Origin: Bin5 sp965204705
GTDB lineage: Bacteria > Chloroflexota > Anaerolineae > Caldilineales > Caldilineaceae
DNA: 64,000 nucleotides
NCBI GenBank assembly: GCA_965204705.1
Contig: OZ242006.1
Span: 5,084,001 to 5,148,000 of the forward strand
Reading direction: 5' to 3'
Position numbers and translations under genes: made by a program. This document shows, one piece after another, positions 35,308-44,086 of this stretch (within the stretch, counting starts at the first letter, position 1; each line of letters starts with the position of its first letter). The notes under the pieces are model-generated. The model worked only from the letters and a program-made list of their open reading frames with translations. It searched no databases and was not told where the DNA came from.

Positions 35308-35759
35308 GCATCCTCTTTCTGAGCATCGATGGAGGAGAGATCCGGGGAAGAGAGTGACGGGGACGGCGTTGAAAGAGAGCTTCCTTCGTCCTGTTGACGT
35401 ATCTCTCGTTCCTCGGCGATGCTCTGCAAAAGTTCATCCACCCGAGCGGCCTGGTCGGGGGTATCGTCATAGTAGAAGAGCAGTTCCGGTACGGCGCGGA
35501 ACGTTACACTCTGGGCCAGTTGGCGTCGCAGGAATGGGGCGGCTTTCTTGAGTCTGGCGAGGACCACACTGCGCTGGATGTCGCTATCCTGATGGATGTA
35601 GACCTTGGCCACGCGCAGGTCGCGGCTGACCACCACGTTGGTCACGTCCAGCAGCTCCAAAGCCGGGTCATCCAGTTCGGCGCCGATTAAAATTGATAGT
35701 TCCTGATAGAGCAGTTCTGCTGCCCGCTCCTGACGAATTGTGGTCGTCATCGTTACCAT
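35304..35759 (-). CDS. rbfA: Ribosome-binding factor A
   Basis: A protein of 151 residues with the single KH-like RbfA domain in the first 115: RQERAAELLYQELSILIGAE, LLDVTNVVVSRDLRVAKVYI and VTFRAVPELLFYYDDTPDQA. A Ser/Pro-rich tail of about 30 residues follows and is not part of the fold. RbfA helps mature the 30S subunit and the 5' end of 16S rRNA. It lies 72 bp after infB and overlaps nrnA by four bases. Confidence 0.93.
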   Translation of the reverse strand: MVTMTTTIRQERAAELLYQELSILIGAELDDPALELLDVTNVVVSRDLRVAKVYIHQDSDIQRSVVLARLKKAAPFLRRQLAQSVTFRAVPELLFYYDDTPDQAARVDELLQSIAEEREIRQQDEGSSLSTPSPSLSSPDLSSIDAQKEDA

Positions 35760-35831
35760 GCCGTCAGTGGTTCGTTTTGGTAGTCAGGCACACGAGTCCA
35801 CTATAAACCATAACCCGAAAACCAGAAACTA

Positions 35832-37712
35832 TTATCGTACCTGTTGCTTCTCGAAGACCTCGATAATGTCGCCTTCCTGGAGGTCTGTATTGACACCGGC
35901 CAGGTTGATGCCGCACTCATAGCCGGCCCGAACTTCGGTAACATCTTCGGTAAATCGTTTGAGGTTTTCAATGGATGTGGTGACGACAGTTGCGTCGTTA
36001 CGGAGCAGCCGGGCCTGGCTGTTGCGTTTGACAGCGCCGTCCAAAACCATACAGCCGGCAATCAAGCCGCCGCGACGCACGCGGAACATTTGCCGCACTT
36101 CGGCATGGCCGGTGACTACCTCTTCGAAGATCGGGTCCAACATACCGGTAATCGCCAGTTCCACATCTTCGATCAGATTGTAGATGATCTGATAGTGCCG
36201 AATTTGGACGCCGGACTGTTCTGCGCGCACCAGAGCGGCCTTGTCAATGTTCACACCGAAACCGATGACGATCGCCTGACTGGTTTCGGCGAGCATGACG
36301 TCCGATTCGGTAATGTCACCGACAGCCGATTGCATGATCTTGATCTTGACCTCATCGTTTTCGAGCTGTTCGAGGCTGTGAACGATTGGGGCCAGCGACC
36401 CTTGTGCATCGGCCCGCACAATAATATTGAGGGTTTCGGCTTCGCCGCCTTCGACGCGGGCGAACATATCCTCCAACGTCATCGGCAGGGGTGAAGCGTC
36501 CCGTGTATCTTCGGCGGCCTGGTCTTGTCTTTCGACGGCAAGTTTACGGGCCGCTCTATCGTTTTTCGTTACGGTAAAGACTTCGCCGGCGGCTGGAACG
36601 CCATTGAGTCCCAGAACAATTGTCGGCGTGCTCGGCCCGGCCTTCTTCAGATGATTGCCCTCGTAGTCGGACATAGCCTTGACGCGTCCCCAGTTTTCGC
36701 CGACGACCAGCGAATCCCCGCGTTTCAGGGACCCGTTCTGTACGAGCAGGGTTGCGGTGATCCCGCGTTGCTTGTCCAATTGGGCTTCAATCACGGTGCC
36801 GACACAATGTCCATTGGGATTGGCACTGTGCTGGTCCAGTTCGGCGACGACGAGGATATTGTCCAACAGGTCGTCGACACCATCGCCGTTGAGCGCGCTG
36901 ATTGGAACCGTGATGGTTTCGCCCCCCCATTCCTCCGGTGTCAGGTCTTGGGTTGACAGATCCTCCATGACGCGATTTATGTTGGCGTTGGGTCGATCTA
37001 TTTTGTTGATCGCGACGATAATGGTTACGCCGGCCGCCTTGGCGTGGCTGATCGCTTCCCGGGTCTGAGGCATAATGCCATCGTCGGCGGCTACGACGAG
37101 AATGACGATGTCGGTAACCTGCGCGCCGCGGGCACGCATTGCCGTGAAGGCCTCGTGGCCGGGCGTATCCAGGAAGGTAATCTTCTTGCTGTCGACTTCG
37201 ACCTGATAGGCGCCGGTATGCTGCGTGATACCGCCGGCTTCGGAATCCACAACATTGGTGCGACGGATTCGATCGAGGAGCGTTGTTTTGCCGTGATCCA
37301 CGTGCCCGAGGACCGCTACAACAGGCGGCCGCGGCGCGAGATTCTGTTCCGCCTCTTCGGCCACAATTTCCTGGATCATTACCCTTTCTTTTGGTCTTCG
37401 ATCCTCGTCAGGCACCTGCTCCGGTTCTTCGTCCTCCACGACGGGCCACAGGACCTCGATGCCGAGTTCTTCACCCACGATGGCGGCTGTATCGTGGTCA
37501 AGAGTTTGATCGATCGGCGCCATAATGCCGAACTGCATAAGCACTTTAATAAGATCGATTGGACTGCGATCCATCCTTTCGGCCAGTGCGCGGACGGTTA
37601 CATACTCCTCCACAATGATGGAAGAAGGCAGCCCAGCGGCTTCACCATTGGAGGCGTCTTCAGCCGGGCTGCCATTTTGGATCGTCGTCGGATCTTGCGT
37701 TGCGGCTGCCAT
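35832..37712 (-). CDS. infB: Translation initiation factor IF-2
   Basis: A GTPase of 626 residues, short for IF-2 because the variable N-terminal extension is only about 30 residues. One IF2-N domain covers about 33-85 (EYVTVRALAERMDRSPIDLI). The G domain has GHVDHGKTTLLDRIR (G1, 136 on), GGITQHTGAY (switch I), DTPGHEAF (182 on) and NKID (236-239). The two beta-barrel domains and the C-terminal fMet-tRNA-binding domain follow (GVQIRHYQIIYNLIEDVE, FRVRRGGLIAGCMVLDGAVK). It delivers initiator tRNA to the 30S subunit. A strong AAGGAAGG lies five bases before the ATG. A 583-bp gap separates it from ylxR. Confidence 0.95.
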   Translation of the reverse strand: MAAATQDPTTIQNGSPAEDASNGEAAGLPSSIIVEEYVTVRALAERMDRSPIDLIKVLMQFGIMAPIDQTLDHDTAAIVGEELGIEVLWPVVEDEEPEQVPDEDRRPKERVMIQEIVAEEAEQNLAPRPPVVAVLGHVDHGKTTLLDRIRRTNVVDSEAGGITQHTGAYQVEVDSKKITFLDTPGHEAFTAMRARGAQVTDIVILVVAADDGIMPQTREAISHAKAAGVTIIVAINKIDRPNANINRVMEDLSTQDLTPEEWGGETITVPISALNGDGVDDLLDNILVVAELDQHSANPNGHCVGTVIEAQLDKQRGITATLLVQNGSLKRGDSLVVGENWGRVKAMSDYEGNHLKKAGPSTPTIVLGLNGVPAAGEVFTVTKNDRAARKLAVERQDQAAEDTRDASPLPMTLEDMFARVEGGEAETLNIIVRADAQGSLAPIVHSLEQLENDEVKIKIMQSAVGDITESDVMLAETSQAIVIGFGVNIDKAALVRAEQSGVQIRHYQIIYNLIEDVELAITGMLDPIFEEVVTGHAEVRQMFRVRRGGLIAGCMVLDGAVKRNSQARLLRNDATVVTTSIENLKRFTEDVTEVRAGYECGINLAGVNTDLQEGDIIEVFEKQQVR

Positions 37713-38295
37713 TTTGGCCTTCCTTTCATCTATCGTTTGCTGTTCCCAGCTCTACATGCCGCCGTGCGGTTGCAAACTGACAACACAAACGTCCCTCTGA
37801 AGACAGAGAGGAGGAATCTGAGAGGCGTTCACGCTCCAAGTTGCGTGTTCCTTCTCAAACTTTACACAGGTTTTTGGCTGGGACGGAATGCATGCACAGG
37901 TGTATGCGGAGGAGGTCAACAGCGGGGAGCCAAGAGGCATTATCGGAGGAGAGACAAGTCGTTACACGACCGCCCCTCTCTTCCCTGCAGCCTTCTCCCT
38001 CTCCATCCCAAATTGCAATACAGACAATGTTAGCCCACTATGCCCGCACATATCAGGGAGCGGACAATCGGCTTGTGTTCATTGGAAAATTCCTGTCAAT
38101 CAGCGAATATGCCCCTACTTTGACTCTGTTTAACACAGTATGGGGCAAGAACGTGTCAAACACTTTTCAAGTAATCACAGCCCTCCCCTCAATCGCGCTG
38201 GTCACGGTTCTGACAATCGGCGCGAATGGAATTGCTATGAGGAGGCGTTTCCAGAAAGGGAAGAATCAACGGTGTAGTTGCGTTCTCGCTCCTTG
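37713..38295. other. Gap between ylxR and infB
   Basis: A 583-bp gap inside the translation cluster, where many genomes have no space or an L7Ae-like gene. Only the infB ribosome site is clear. Two TGTCAA boxes (38094-38099 and 38154-38159, reading TTGACA on the minus strand) are possible -35 elements, but no good -10 is paired with them. A plus-strand frame across 37841-38446 has no protein-like features. Confidence 0.5.
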
Positions 38296-38616
38296 CTACG
38301 CGGTCTCGTCCGACAGTTGGAGAAGGGTTGACACGGACTCAGAAAGTGCCATCAGGTTTTCAGTGCTGATTTTTGTGCGCAGCGCTTTCTGTATCAACGA
38401 ACCGTCCAGCGCCTTTTCCCAACAGGCGGTCTGCGGGTGGACATAGGCACCTCGCCCTGCCTTTTTGCCGGTCTCATCCAAGAGGACTCCGTCTGCAACC
38501 CGGACCAGCCGAATCAGGTCGCGTTTTCCATCAGACTCCCGGCAGGCGATGCACATTCGCTGGGGGGCCTGGAAGGCGCCTCGCCGCTGCTTCGATCCCT
38601 TCACCCGTTTTGCCAT
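38296..38616 (-). CDS. ylxR: YlxR-family RNA-binding protein
   Basis: A small basic protein of 106 residues. The family signature MCIACRESDGKRDLIRLVR is followed by GRGAYVHPQTACWEKAL. YlxR (DUF448) is an RNA-binding protein almost always encoded between nusA and infB; reported roles include RNase P modulation and transcription control, which are not settled. The ATG at 38616 is chosen; a GTG four codons earlier (38628) is an alternative, and neither has a clear ribosome site. It starts 59 bp after nusA. Confidence 0.9.
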   Translation of the reverse strand: MAKRVKGSKQRRGAFQAPQRMCIACRESDGKRDLIRLVRVADGVLLDETGKKAGRGAYVHPQTACWEKALDGSLIQKALRTKISTENLMALSESVSTLLQLSDETA

Positions 38617-38675
38617 TTTTATTGTCACGCGGCAGATGGGATATGTCGGGCACGATTTACCAACCAGTCGCCACC

Positions 38676-40541
38676 TTACAGGTTAAACTCATCGTCGTCG
38701 AATTCTTCCAAGTCGACGTCGATTCCCCGCGATCCTAGCGTTCTCTGACGCCTTGGCTGCCTCTTCGGTGTTGACTGTCCGCCGCGGCGGGCCTTTGTTT
38801 GTCTGTCTTCCTGCTCTTCAAGCTCATCGTTGGCGTCTTCGACTGCATCCAGAGATCTGAGAAGTTCGGGGGGCACTTCCAAGTCGTCGGGGGAGCCGAT
38901 GACAGGGCCTGACGAGCTTCCCTGCTGGCGTGCGGCCATACGTTGGCGCAGCATATCAGCGGTAATGACCTGGGGCAACTCTTCTGGCCTGAGAGGACGG
39001 TCCGGCGCGGGCTCTTCCACTTCCGCGGGCAGCTCGGAGGGAGGAAGGGCGGGCTGTTCGCTCTCTTCAATCGCTTCGGGACTTTCGTCACTCTCTTCTT
39101 TGACGTCATCCTCGCCGTCCAACGTCTCGCCGAAGCTAACCGGCTCCGGCTCATCCACAGCGAAATCTTCGAACGAGAGGCCAGAGGGCTCTTCATCCTG
39201 GACTGCAGCGGCGGCGCGTTCGAAAGCGCTGAGCGCTTCCCCTGCGTCGGCGCCAAGGCCGCGTCCTTCTTCTTGCGCGGGGAAGGTTTCGGGCCACTCG
39301 GCAGTTGTGCCCTGATCGGCCGATCTGCTTGCAGCATCGCGTCTTTGCAGCAGTTCAGCGGCTTGGCGGAAGGTGTCTTCGCTCGACGTAGACTCTTCCT
39401 TATCGCGCAAGATCTTCTCCGCCATACTGAGCAGGTCTTGTTCACCGGCGGCCATTTGAGCCTGCTCGGCTGCCAGGAGATCCAGTCCTTCGGCGTGGGC
39501 TTCGGTTTCGCTCTTGATGTCGATCCGCCAACCCGTCAGTTTGGCTGCCAGACGGGCGTTTTGCCCTGCTTTGCCGATGGCGAGGCTGAGTTGTCGATCC
39601 GGCACGATGACGATTGCCGTTTTAATGTTGCTGTCTTCTTCAAGAATAACACTCTGCACCTTGGCCGGTCCGAGAGCGTTGGAGATATAAGAACGGAGAT
39701 TGCCGCTCCACTCGACGACATCGATTTTCTCGCCTGCCAGCTCGGTCACGATATTCTGAATACGCAGGCCGCGCATCCCCACACAACTGCCCACTGGGTC
39801 TACGCCGGGCAACGTGGCCATCACGGCCACTTTGCTGCGAGCGCCCGGTTCGCGGGATATGGCCTTGATCTCGACGGTGCCATCCCGCACCTCGGGGATC
39901 TCCTGTTCCATCAGGCGGCGAAGAAGATCGCGATGGGTACGACTCAGCTTGATCATCGGGCCGCGACTGCTGCGGTGCACATCGACCACATACAAGCAGA
40001 TATAGTCTCCGCGACGCAGGTTTTCCGATGGTATCTGCTCCTCTCTGGGCAACAGGTTTTCGTGCCGGTCGTCGATCAGGATGGTGACGGCGCCGGATAC
40101 GAGATCGACGCTGCGGACCTGGGCAGTGATGGTCTCGCCTACTTTGTGGACAAAGTTCTCGTAGACAGTGTCCCGTTCGGCCTCTCGAATGCGCTGCAAG
40201 ATCACCTGTTTGGCGGTCTGGGCGGCGATACGGCCAAAGTTGCCGGGTGTATTCTGCACCAGAACGACATCGCCCAATTCAGAGGACGGCTCCACCGTTT
40301 TGGCGTCGTCCAACAGAATCTCGGTATTGGGGTTGAGGATATCTTCGACAACCTCTTTTTCCGCGAACACTTTCATCTCGCCCGTGGCCCGGTCCACCTC
40401 AGCCGTTACATTGGCAACGGAGCCGTAATTGCGCTTATAGGCCGAAATCAGCGCGGCCTCGATTGCGTCAAAAATCACCTCATTATCGAGGTCCTTATCC
40501 GCTGCAACCTGATTGATTCCAGCGATGAGTGCTTTAGTCAT
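38676..40541 (-). CDS. nusA: Transcription factor NusA with long acidic C-terminal extension
   Basis: A protein of 621 residues. Residues 1-125 are the RNA-polymerase-binding domain (NEVIFDAIEAALISAYKRN). The S1 domain begins at about 135 (GETITAQVRSVDLVSGAV), followed by two KH domains: GVDPVGSCVGMRGLRIQNIV and RQLSLAIGKAGQNARLAAKL. This core ends near 350. The remaining 270 residues are low-complexity and mostly acidic (Glu, Asp, Ser, Pro), with a basic patch near 590 (KARRGGQSTPKRQPRRQR) and an acidic end. NusA controls pausing, termination and antitermination. The tail is unusual in length; acidic tails in other NusA proteins contact polymerase or RNA. No rimP precedes it. Confidence 0.93.
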   Translation of the reverse strand: MTKALIAGINQVAADKDLDNEVIFDAIEAALISAYKRNYGSVANVTAEVDRATGEMKVFAEKEVVEDILNPNTEILLDDAKTVEPSSELGDVVLVQNTPGNFGRIAAQTAKQVILQRIREAERDTVYENFVHKVGETITAQVRSVDLVSGAVTILIDDRHENLLPREEQIPSENLRRGDYICLYVVDVHRSSRGPMIKLSRTHRDLLRRLMEQEIPEVRDGTVEIKAISREPGARSKVAVMATLPGVDPVGSCVGMRGLRIQNIVTELAGEKIDVVEWSGNLRSYISNALGPAKVQSVILEEDSNIKTAIVIVPDRQLSLAIGKAGQNARLAAKLTGWRIDIKSETEAHAEGLDLLAAEQAQMAAGEQDLLSMAEKILRDKEESTSSEDTFRQAAELLQRRDAASRSADQGTTAEWPETFPAQEEGRGLGADAGEALSAFERAAAAVQDEEPSGLSFEDFAVDEPEPVSFGETLDGEDDVKEESDESPEAIEESEQPALPPSELPAEVEEPAPDRPLRPEELPQVITADMLRQRMAARQQGSSSGPVIGSPDDLEVPPELLRSLDAVEDANDELEEQEDRQTKARRGGQSTPKRQPRRQRTLGSRGIDVDLEEFDDDEFNL

Positions 40542-40680
40542 TTTCGTTCAACTACTCCTGAATACTTGACTACACAACTTACTGGCCGCTGTTGGACGGC
40601 CGGAAGATGAGAGTCGACCGCAGGCAAAAAAAGAAAGGCAGGCAAGTATTCCGAACTGGTATGGCAGGCAACGATCCCGT

Positions 40681-40709
40681 AGAACAAGAAAAGTGGGCGG
40701 AACCCACTT
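40681..40709 (-). terminator. Terminator-like attenuator hairpin in nusA leader
   Basis: On the minus strand AAGTGGG, loop TTCCG, CCCACTT (40709 to 40691) is followed immediately by the T-rich TTCTTGTTCT. This is an intrinsic terminator shape placed between the candidate promoter and nusA, so it would act as an attenuator of the nusA transcript. Confidence 0.5.
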
Positions 40710-40758
40710 CAAAGACACCGATCTATCAAATCACACAAGCTCATGCCGATTGCCAGCA

Positions 40759-40787
40759 AGTATAACAGATAGCAGTCCAGGGAGCAA
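40759..40787 (-). promoter_or_regulatory. Candidate nusA promoter
   Basis: Minus strand: TTGCTC (40787-40782), 17 bases, TATACT (40764-40759). The expected start near 40752 leaves a leader of about 210 bases carrying the attenuator-like hairpin. Confidence 0.35.
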
Positions 40788-40944
40788 CTCCCGTTTGGGG
40801 GGTGCGGTGCAGAAAGGGGTGAGTTCTCGTATACCGCGGGGGCGATAGACCAGGGCGTGCAGTCTGACAGACTGGGTATGCCCGAGGCCGGGTTGCACTC
40901 AGGGTGCCCTTTCTGGCATCTGCGGAGGGGCTGGCCGGGGCACC

Positions 40945-41859
40945 CTACCGAATCGGCACATGATAGCGGCCGATAATAGCCTGCCCCTCTTCGCTGAGTA
41001 CAAAGTCGACGATTTTCTGAACCGACGGGTCACTGCTTTGCCGGAAGAGCAGGTACAGGGCCCGCGCCAGCGGATACTGATGATTGGTCAAATCGGCGTC
41101 AAATGGCACCCGTCCTTCGACAGAGACTGATTTGACCGTTCGCTCAGCAGTACCGGTCTTGGCGGGTTTATCTCCATTCGCCGCGGGGGGCATTCCAATC
41201 TGCGCAAGGTAAGCAGAGGTGACATAGCCGATTGCGTCGCGGTGGGCAGCCACATACTCTACTACATTGCTGCTGGTGGACATGACGACCGCTGTCAGAG
41301 CGACCCGGTCTTTGTCCATGACGCGTTTTTCGAACAGGTCACGCGTGGCGCTGCCGTCCTCGCGGCTCACCAAAAGCACGTCGCTGGCAACGCCGCCAAC
41401 TTCCGCCCAGTTCAGGGCGCGGCCTCTATATAGGTCTCGAACCTGAACGAGAGTGAGTGCCTTCACCGGATTGTCGGTGTGAACGACGACCGCGATACCA
41501 TCCAGACCAACCGGTATGCGGACAAGCCCTGCTGGCGTTTCAGGGTCCGGATAGGTTGCTGTGCTGGCGGCGATGTCGACCTGCCCCGACGCCAGCCACT
41601 GTTCTCCCATCCGGCTGCCGCCACCGAGAAGAGTGAACTGCACGTGTGGATTGCGCTCGCTGTAGGCGGAAGTCAGTTCGAGAAGCAAGGGGCGCATTTC
41701 GGTTGAACCGGCGACAGTCAAGGTAACCTTTGCGGGGGCGGGGATTGCACCGTCCCCCCGCGGCAACGTGCAGGCCGAAAGGAGACAGGCTGTGAGGATT
41801 GACCGTGTGAGCAGCCTGCGAAGAAGGCTGAGATGAGGGTTCCCCTGGTGACAGTTCAT
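40945..41859 (-). CDS. PstS-like phosphate-binding lipoprotein
   Basis: A protein of 304 residues. The signal peptide has lipobox LLSAC, then VTLTVAGSTEMRPLLLELTS, the PstS-type opening (a GSTxMxP motif binds the oxyanion). It continues with GGGSRMGEQWLASGQVDIAA, GLDGIAVVVHTDNPV, LTLVQVRDLYRGRALNWAEV and SREDGSATRDLFEKRVM. It is a type-II periplasmic binding protein of the phosphate family, though the ligand is not proven. No pstC, pstA or pstB is adjacent. Its ATG overlaps the uppP stop as ATGA, a tight coupling that is unusual for PstS and may point to a role in undecaprenyl phosphate or phosphate recycling. Confidence 0.85.
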   Translation of the reverse strand: MNCHQGNPHLSLLRRLLTRSILTACLLSACTLPRGDGAIPAPAKVTLTVAGSTEMRPLLLELTSAYSERNPHVQFTLLGGGSRMGEQWLASGQVDIAASTATYPDPETPAGLVRIPVGLDGIAVVVHTDNPVKALTLVQVRDLYRGRALNWAEVGGVASDVLLVSREDGSATRDLFEKRVMDKDRVALTAVVMSTSSNVVEYVAAHRDAIGYVTSAYLAQIGMPPAANGDKPAKTGTAERTVKSVSVEGRVPFDADLTNHQYPLARALYLLFRQSSDPSVQKIVDFVLSEEGQAIIGRYHVPIR

Positions 41860-42713
41860 CGTAGACCCAGCGTGAATAGAGTTAGAACGGCAAGGCTGAC
41901 GAGCAGACAGTAGCCGGAAAACAGATAGAGGCTGTTGCGGCGCACATATGTCAGCAGGAACCGGATTGCGGCATACCCGCAGATCGCGCTGGTCATGAAA
42001 CCGACCAGCAGGGCCGGCAGCTCGGCCAACACAGCCGATGGCTCGGTAGCCAGCATGTCCAAGATCTGCAGCAGGCCGGCGCCCAGGAAGGCCGGCGCGC
42101 CCAAGAGAAAGCTGTAGCGAGTCGCTGCTTCGCGGCGCAGGCCCTGGGCCATGGCAGCGGCAATGGTCGTACCGCTACGGCTGATGCCCGGCGCCAGCGC
42201 TGCAGCCTGCGCCAGACCGATAAGGAGGGACTGGCGCAACGACATTGCCTGCAGGGGAGCGCGTACGGCGACATTGCGGGACATCCATTCGCTACCGGCC
42301 AACAGCAGAGCCGTCACCGCCAGAAAAAAGGCAGCCGCCTGCGGCGTCTGATAAAGCCGCTCCAACGCATCCTTAAACAGGAGACCGGTGATGGCAGCCG
42401 GTACCGACCCTAGAATGATAAACCAACCCAGGCGGGCGTTAAAGTCCGTCAACGAGGATGTCAGTCCTCCTGTTTTGAGAATTATGAGGAGGCTACGAAG
42501 GGTAGCGCGGACGATGGCGGCAAAGTCCCGGCCAAAAGCAGTCAGAATAGAGAGAAGCGTCCCCAGATGTACGACTGTATCGAAGAGAAGAGATGAAGCC
42601 GGCCAACCGAACAGCCAGGGGACGACAACCAGATGGCCGCTGCTGCTGACCGGCAGGAATTCGCTGGCGCCCTGCACGAAACCCAGAACAAACGCTTTGA
42701 AAAGTTCGAACAT
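41856..42713 (-). CDS. uppP: Undecaprenyl-diphosphatase UppP
   Basis: An integral membrane phosphatase of 285 residues with about eight helices. The two active-site blocks are VQGASEFLPVSSSGHLVVV near residue 15 and APGISRSGTTIAAAMAQGL, followed by RREAATRYSFLLGAPAFLG. It dephosphorylates undecaprenyl diphosphate, recycling the lipid carrier for peptidoglycan and surface polysaccharide, and gives bacitracin resistance when abundant. It is coupled to the PstS-like lipoprotein by a 4-bp overlap and lies 85 bp downstream of tgt, separated by a strong hairpin. Confidence 0.95.
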   Translation of the reverse strand: MFELFKAFVLGFVQGASEFLPVSSSGHLVVVPWLFGWPASSLLFDTVVHLGTLLSILTAFGRDFAAIVRATLRSLLIILKTGGLTSSLTDFNARLGWFIILGSVPAAITGLLFKDALERLYQTPQAAAFFLAVTALLLAGSEWMSRNVAVRAPLQAMSLRQSLLIGLAQAAALAPGISRSGTTIAAAMAQGLRREAATRYSFLLGAPAFLGAGLLQILDMLATEPSAVLAELPALLVGFMTSAICGYAAIRFLLTYVRRNSLYLFSGYCLLVSLAVLTLFTLGLR

Positions 42714-42743
42714 ATAGTCACAGTTCTTAGTTTGTGCACGTCA

Positions 42744-42785
42744 GCGACGGCGAGAGCAAAAGTTTAGCTTTTCGCTCGCCGTCGC
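42744..42785. terminator. Strong hairpin between tgt and uppP
   Basis: Arms GCGACGGCGAG (42744-42754) and CTCGCCGTCGC (42775-42785) pair perfectly over 11 bp; the stem continues inward through AAAAG/CTTTT with small bulges. It lies in the 85-bp gap after tgt. No U-run follows on either strand, so it may be a processing or stability element instead of an intrinsic terminator. Confidence 0.45.
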
Positions 42786-42798
42786 AGTGTGGGCTGAC

Positions 42799-43971
42799 CT
42801 ATCGTGATGCGGCCGGCATCGCCTCTGCTCTCCGCCGGCGCTGTTCATGCCGAACCCGCTGATCAGTTATCCGATAGGTATGCAGAAACCTATTTCGGAA
42901 GGATGCGAACGTACCTTGTGCGATCTCCGCTCGAATCTGCTCCATCAGTTGCAACATGAAGTGGAGGTTATGGATCGTCGCGAGGCGCAGGCCGCTGATT
43001 TCACCGCTGATGAAGAGATGACGCAGGTAGGCGCGGCTGAAGGTACGGCATGTGTAGCAGGCGCACGCTTCCTGGATGGGACGGCCGTCATCGGCGAAGC
43101 GGGCATTACGGATGTTTATCCGGCCGGTCGGCGTCAGCAGCGCGCCGTTGCGGGCGATGCGGGTCGGCAATACGCAGTCGAACAGATCGACGCCGCGCGA
43201 GACCGCCTCGATGATATCTTCGGGCGCGCCGACACCCATAAGGTAGCGGGGTTTGTTCGCAGGAAGATGCGGACAGGTCGCGTCGAGGGTAGCGTACATC
43301 TCCTCTTTCGTTTCGCCGACAGCCAGCCCGCCGATAGCATAGCCGGGAAAGTCCAGGCCGGCCAGAATCCGGGCACTTTCCGCCCGCAGCTCCTGATAGA
43401 TGCCGCCCTGCACGATGCCGAAGAGGGCCTGGTCCGGGCGGGAATGGGCGGCTTTGCAGCGCTCGGCCCAGGCGTGGGTACGGGACAGGGCCTGGGCCAG
43501 ATAGTCGGGATCGAGGGGATCGGCACACTCGTCCAGCACCATAGCGATATCGGCGCCGAGTTGCTCTTCGATCTCGATCACTCGTTCGGGCGTAAAGCGG
43601 TGGGCAGAGCCATCGATATGGCTGCGAAAGGTCACGCCGTCGGCGTCCAGTTGGCGTCGATGGGCCAGGCTGAACACCTGATAGCCGCCGGAGTCGGTCA
43701 GAATCGGACCGTCCCAGCCCATAAAACTGTGCAGGCCCCCGAGGCGTTCGATTCGATCGTGGCCGGGGCGCAGATAGAGATGATACGTATTGGCCAGGAG
43801 GATGGAGGCGCCCAATTCCGCCAAGTCGCGCGGCTCAAGTGTCTTGACGTTGGCGGCGGTGCCCACGGGGGCAAAGGCCGGCATCTCTACGGGACCATGG
43901 GGCGTGTGATAGGTGGAGCGGCGCGCCTGGCCGTCTGTTGTGTGAATCTGAAAAATGAACTGTGCGGTCAC
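42799..43971 (-). CDS. tgt: tRNA-guanine transglycosylase
   Basis: A protein of 390 residues. The active-site block GPILTDSGGYQVFSLAHRR includes the general-base Asp93. Later come GGLAVGETKEEMYATLD, RYLMGVGAPEDIIEAVSRGV and the nucleophile block DLFDCVLPTRIARNGALLT. The zinc site is ACACYTCRTFSRAYLRHL with its Cys triad and distal His. It exchanges G34 of His, Asp, Asn and Tyr tRNAs for preQ1. The start codon is GTG at 43971, with no clear ribosome site. Other queuosine genes are not in the window. Confidence 0.95.
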   Translation of the reverse strand: MTAQFIFQIHTTDGQARRSTYHTPHGPVEMPAFAPVGTAANVKTLEPRDLAELGASILLANTYHLYLRPGHDRIERLGGLHSFMGWDGPILTDSGGYQVFSLAHRRQLDADGVTFRSHIDGSAHRFTPERVIEIEEQLGADIAMVLDECADPLDPDYLAQALSRTHAWAERCKAAHSRPDQALFGIVQGGIYQELRAESARILAGLDFPGYAIGGLAVGETKEEMYATLDATCPHLPANKPRYLMGVGAPEDIIEAVSRGVDLFDCVLPTRIARNGALLTPTGRINIRNARFADDGRPIQEACACYTCRTFSRAYLRHLFISGEISGLRLATIHNLHFMLQLMEQIRAEIAQGTFASFRNRFLHTYRITDQRVRHEQRRRRAEAMPAASR

Positions 43972-44086
43972 TTCAGTCTCAAATCAGGTTGGGAACAACA
44001 AAGGCAGAAAAAACGCTATCGCATTCCTCCTGCCTTGTCAATGCACTTACTTTAGTGGGTGTAGCCGATATTTATGCGATTCGCAT

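Larger units (their letters stand above)
40542..40944. other. nusA leader and upstream gap
   Basis: A 403-bp region between the PstS-like gene and nusA. It holds a candidate minus-strand promoter (40759-40787), a terminator-like hairpin in the leader (40681-40709), an A-rich patch (40626-40635) and, close to the PstS-like stop, a possible GGGTGCC/GGCACCC stem. No rimP or other gene is present. Confidence 0.55.

Noticed and set aside
37841..38446. A 201-codon plus-strand frame in the ylxR-infB gap
   Set aside because: It runs into the ylxR coding region in antisense and has no family features.
38943..40610. A 555-codon plus-strand open frame opposite nusA
   Set aside because: It covers the NusA KH/S1 coding region in antisense and has no recognisable domain.
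42847..44055. A 402-codon plus-strand open frame opposite tgt
   Set aside because: It is antisense to an intact tgt with all catalytic blocks.
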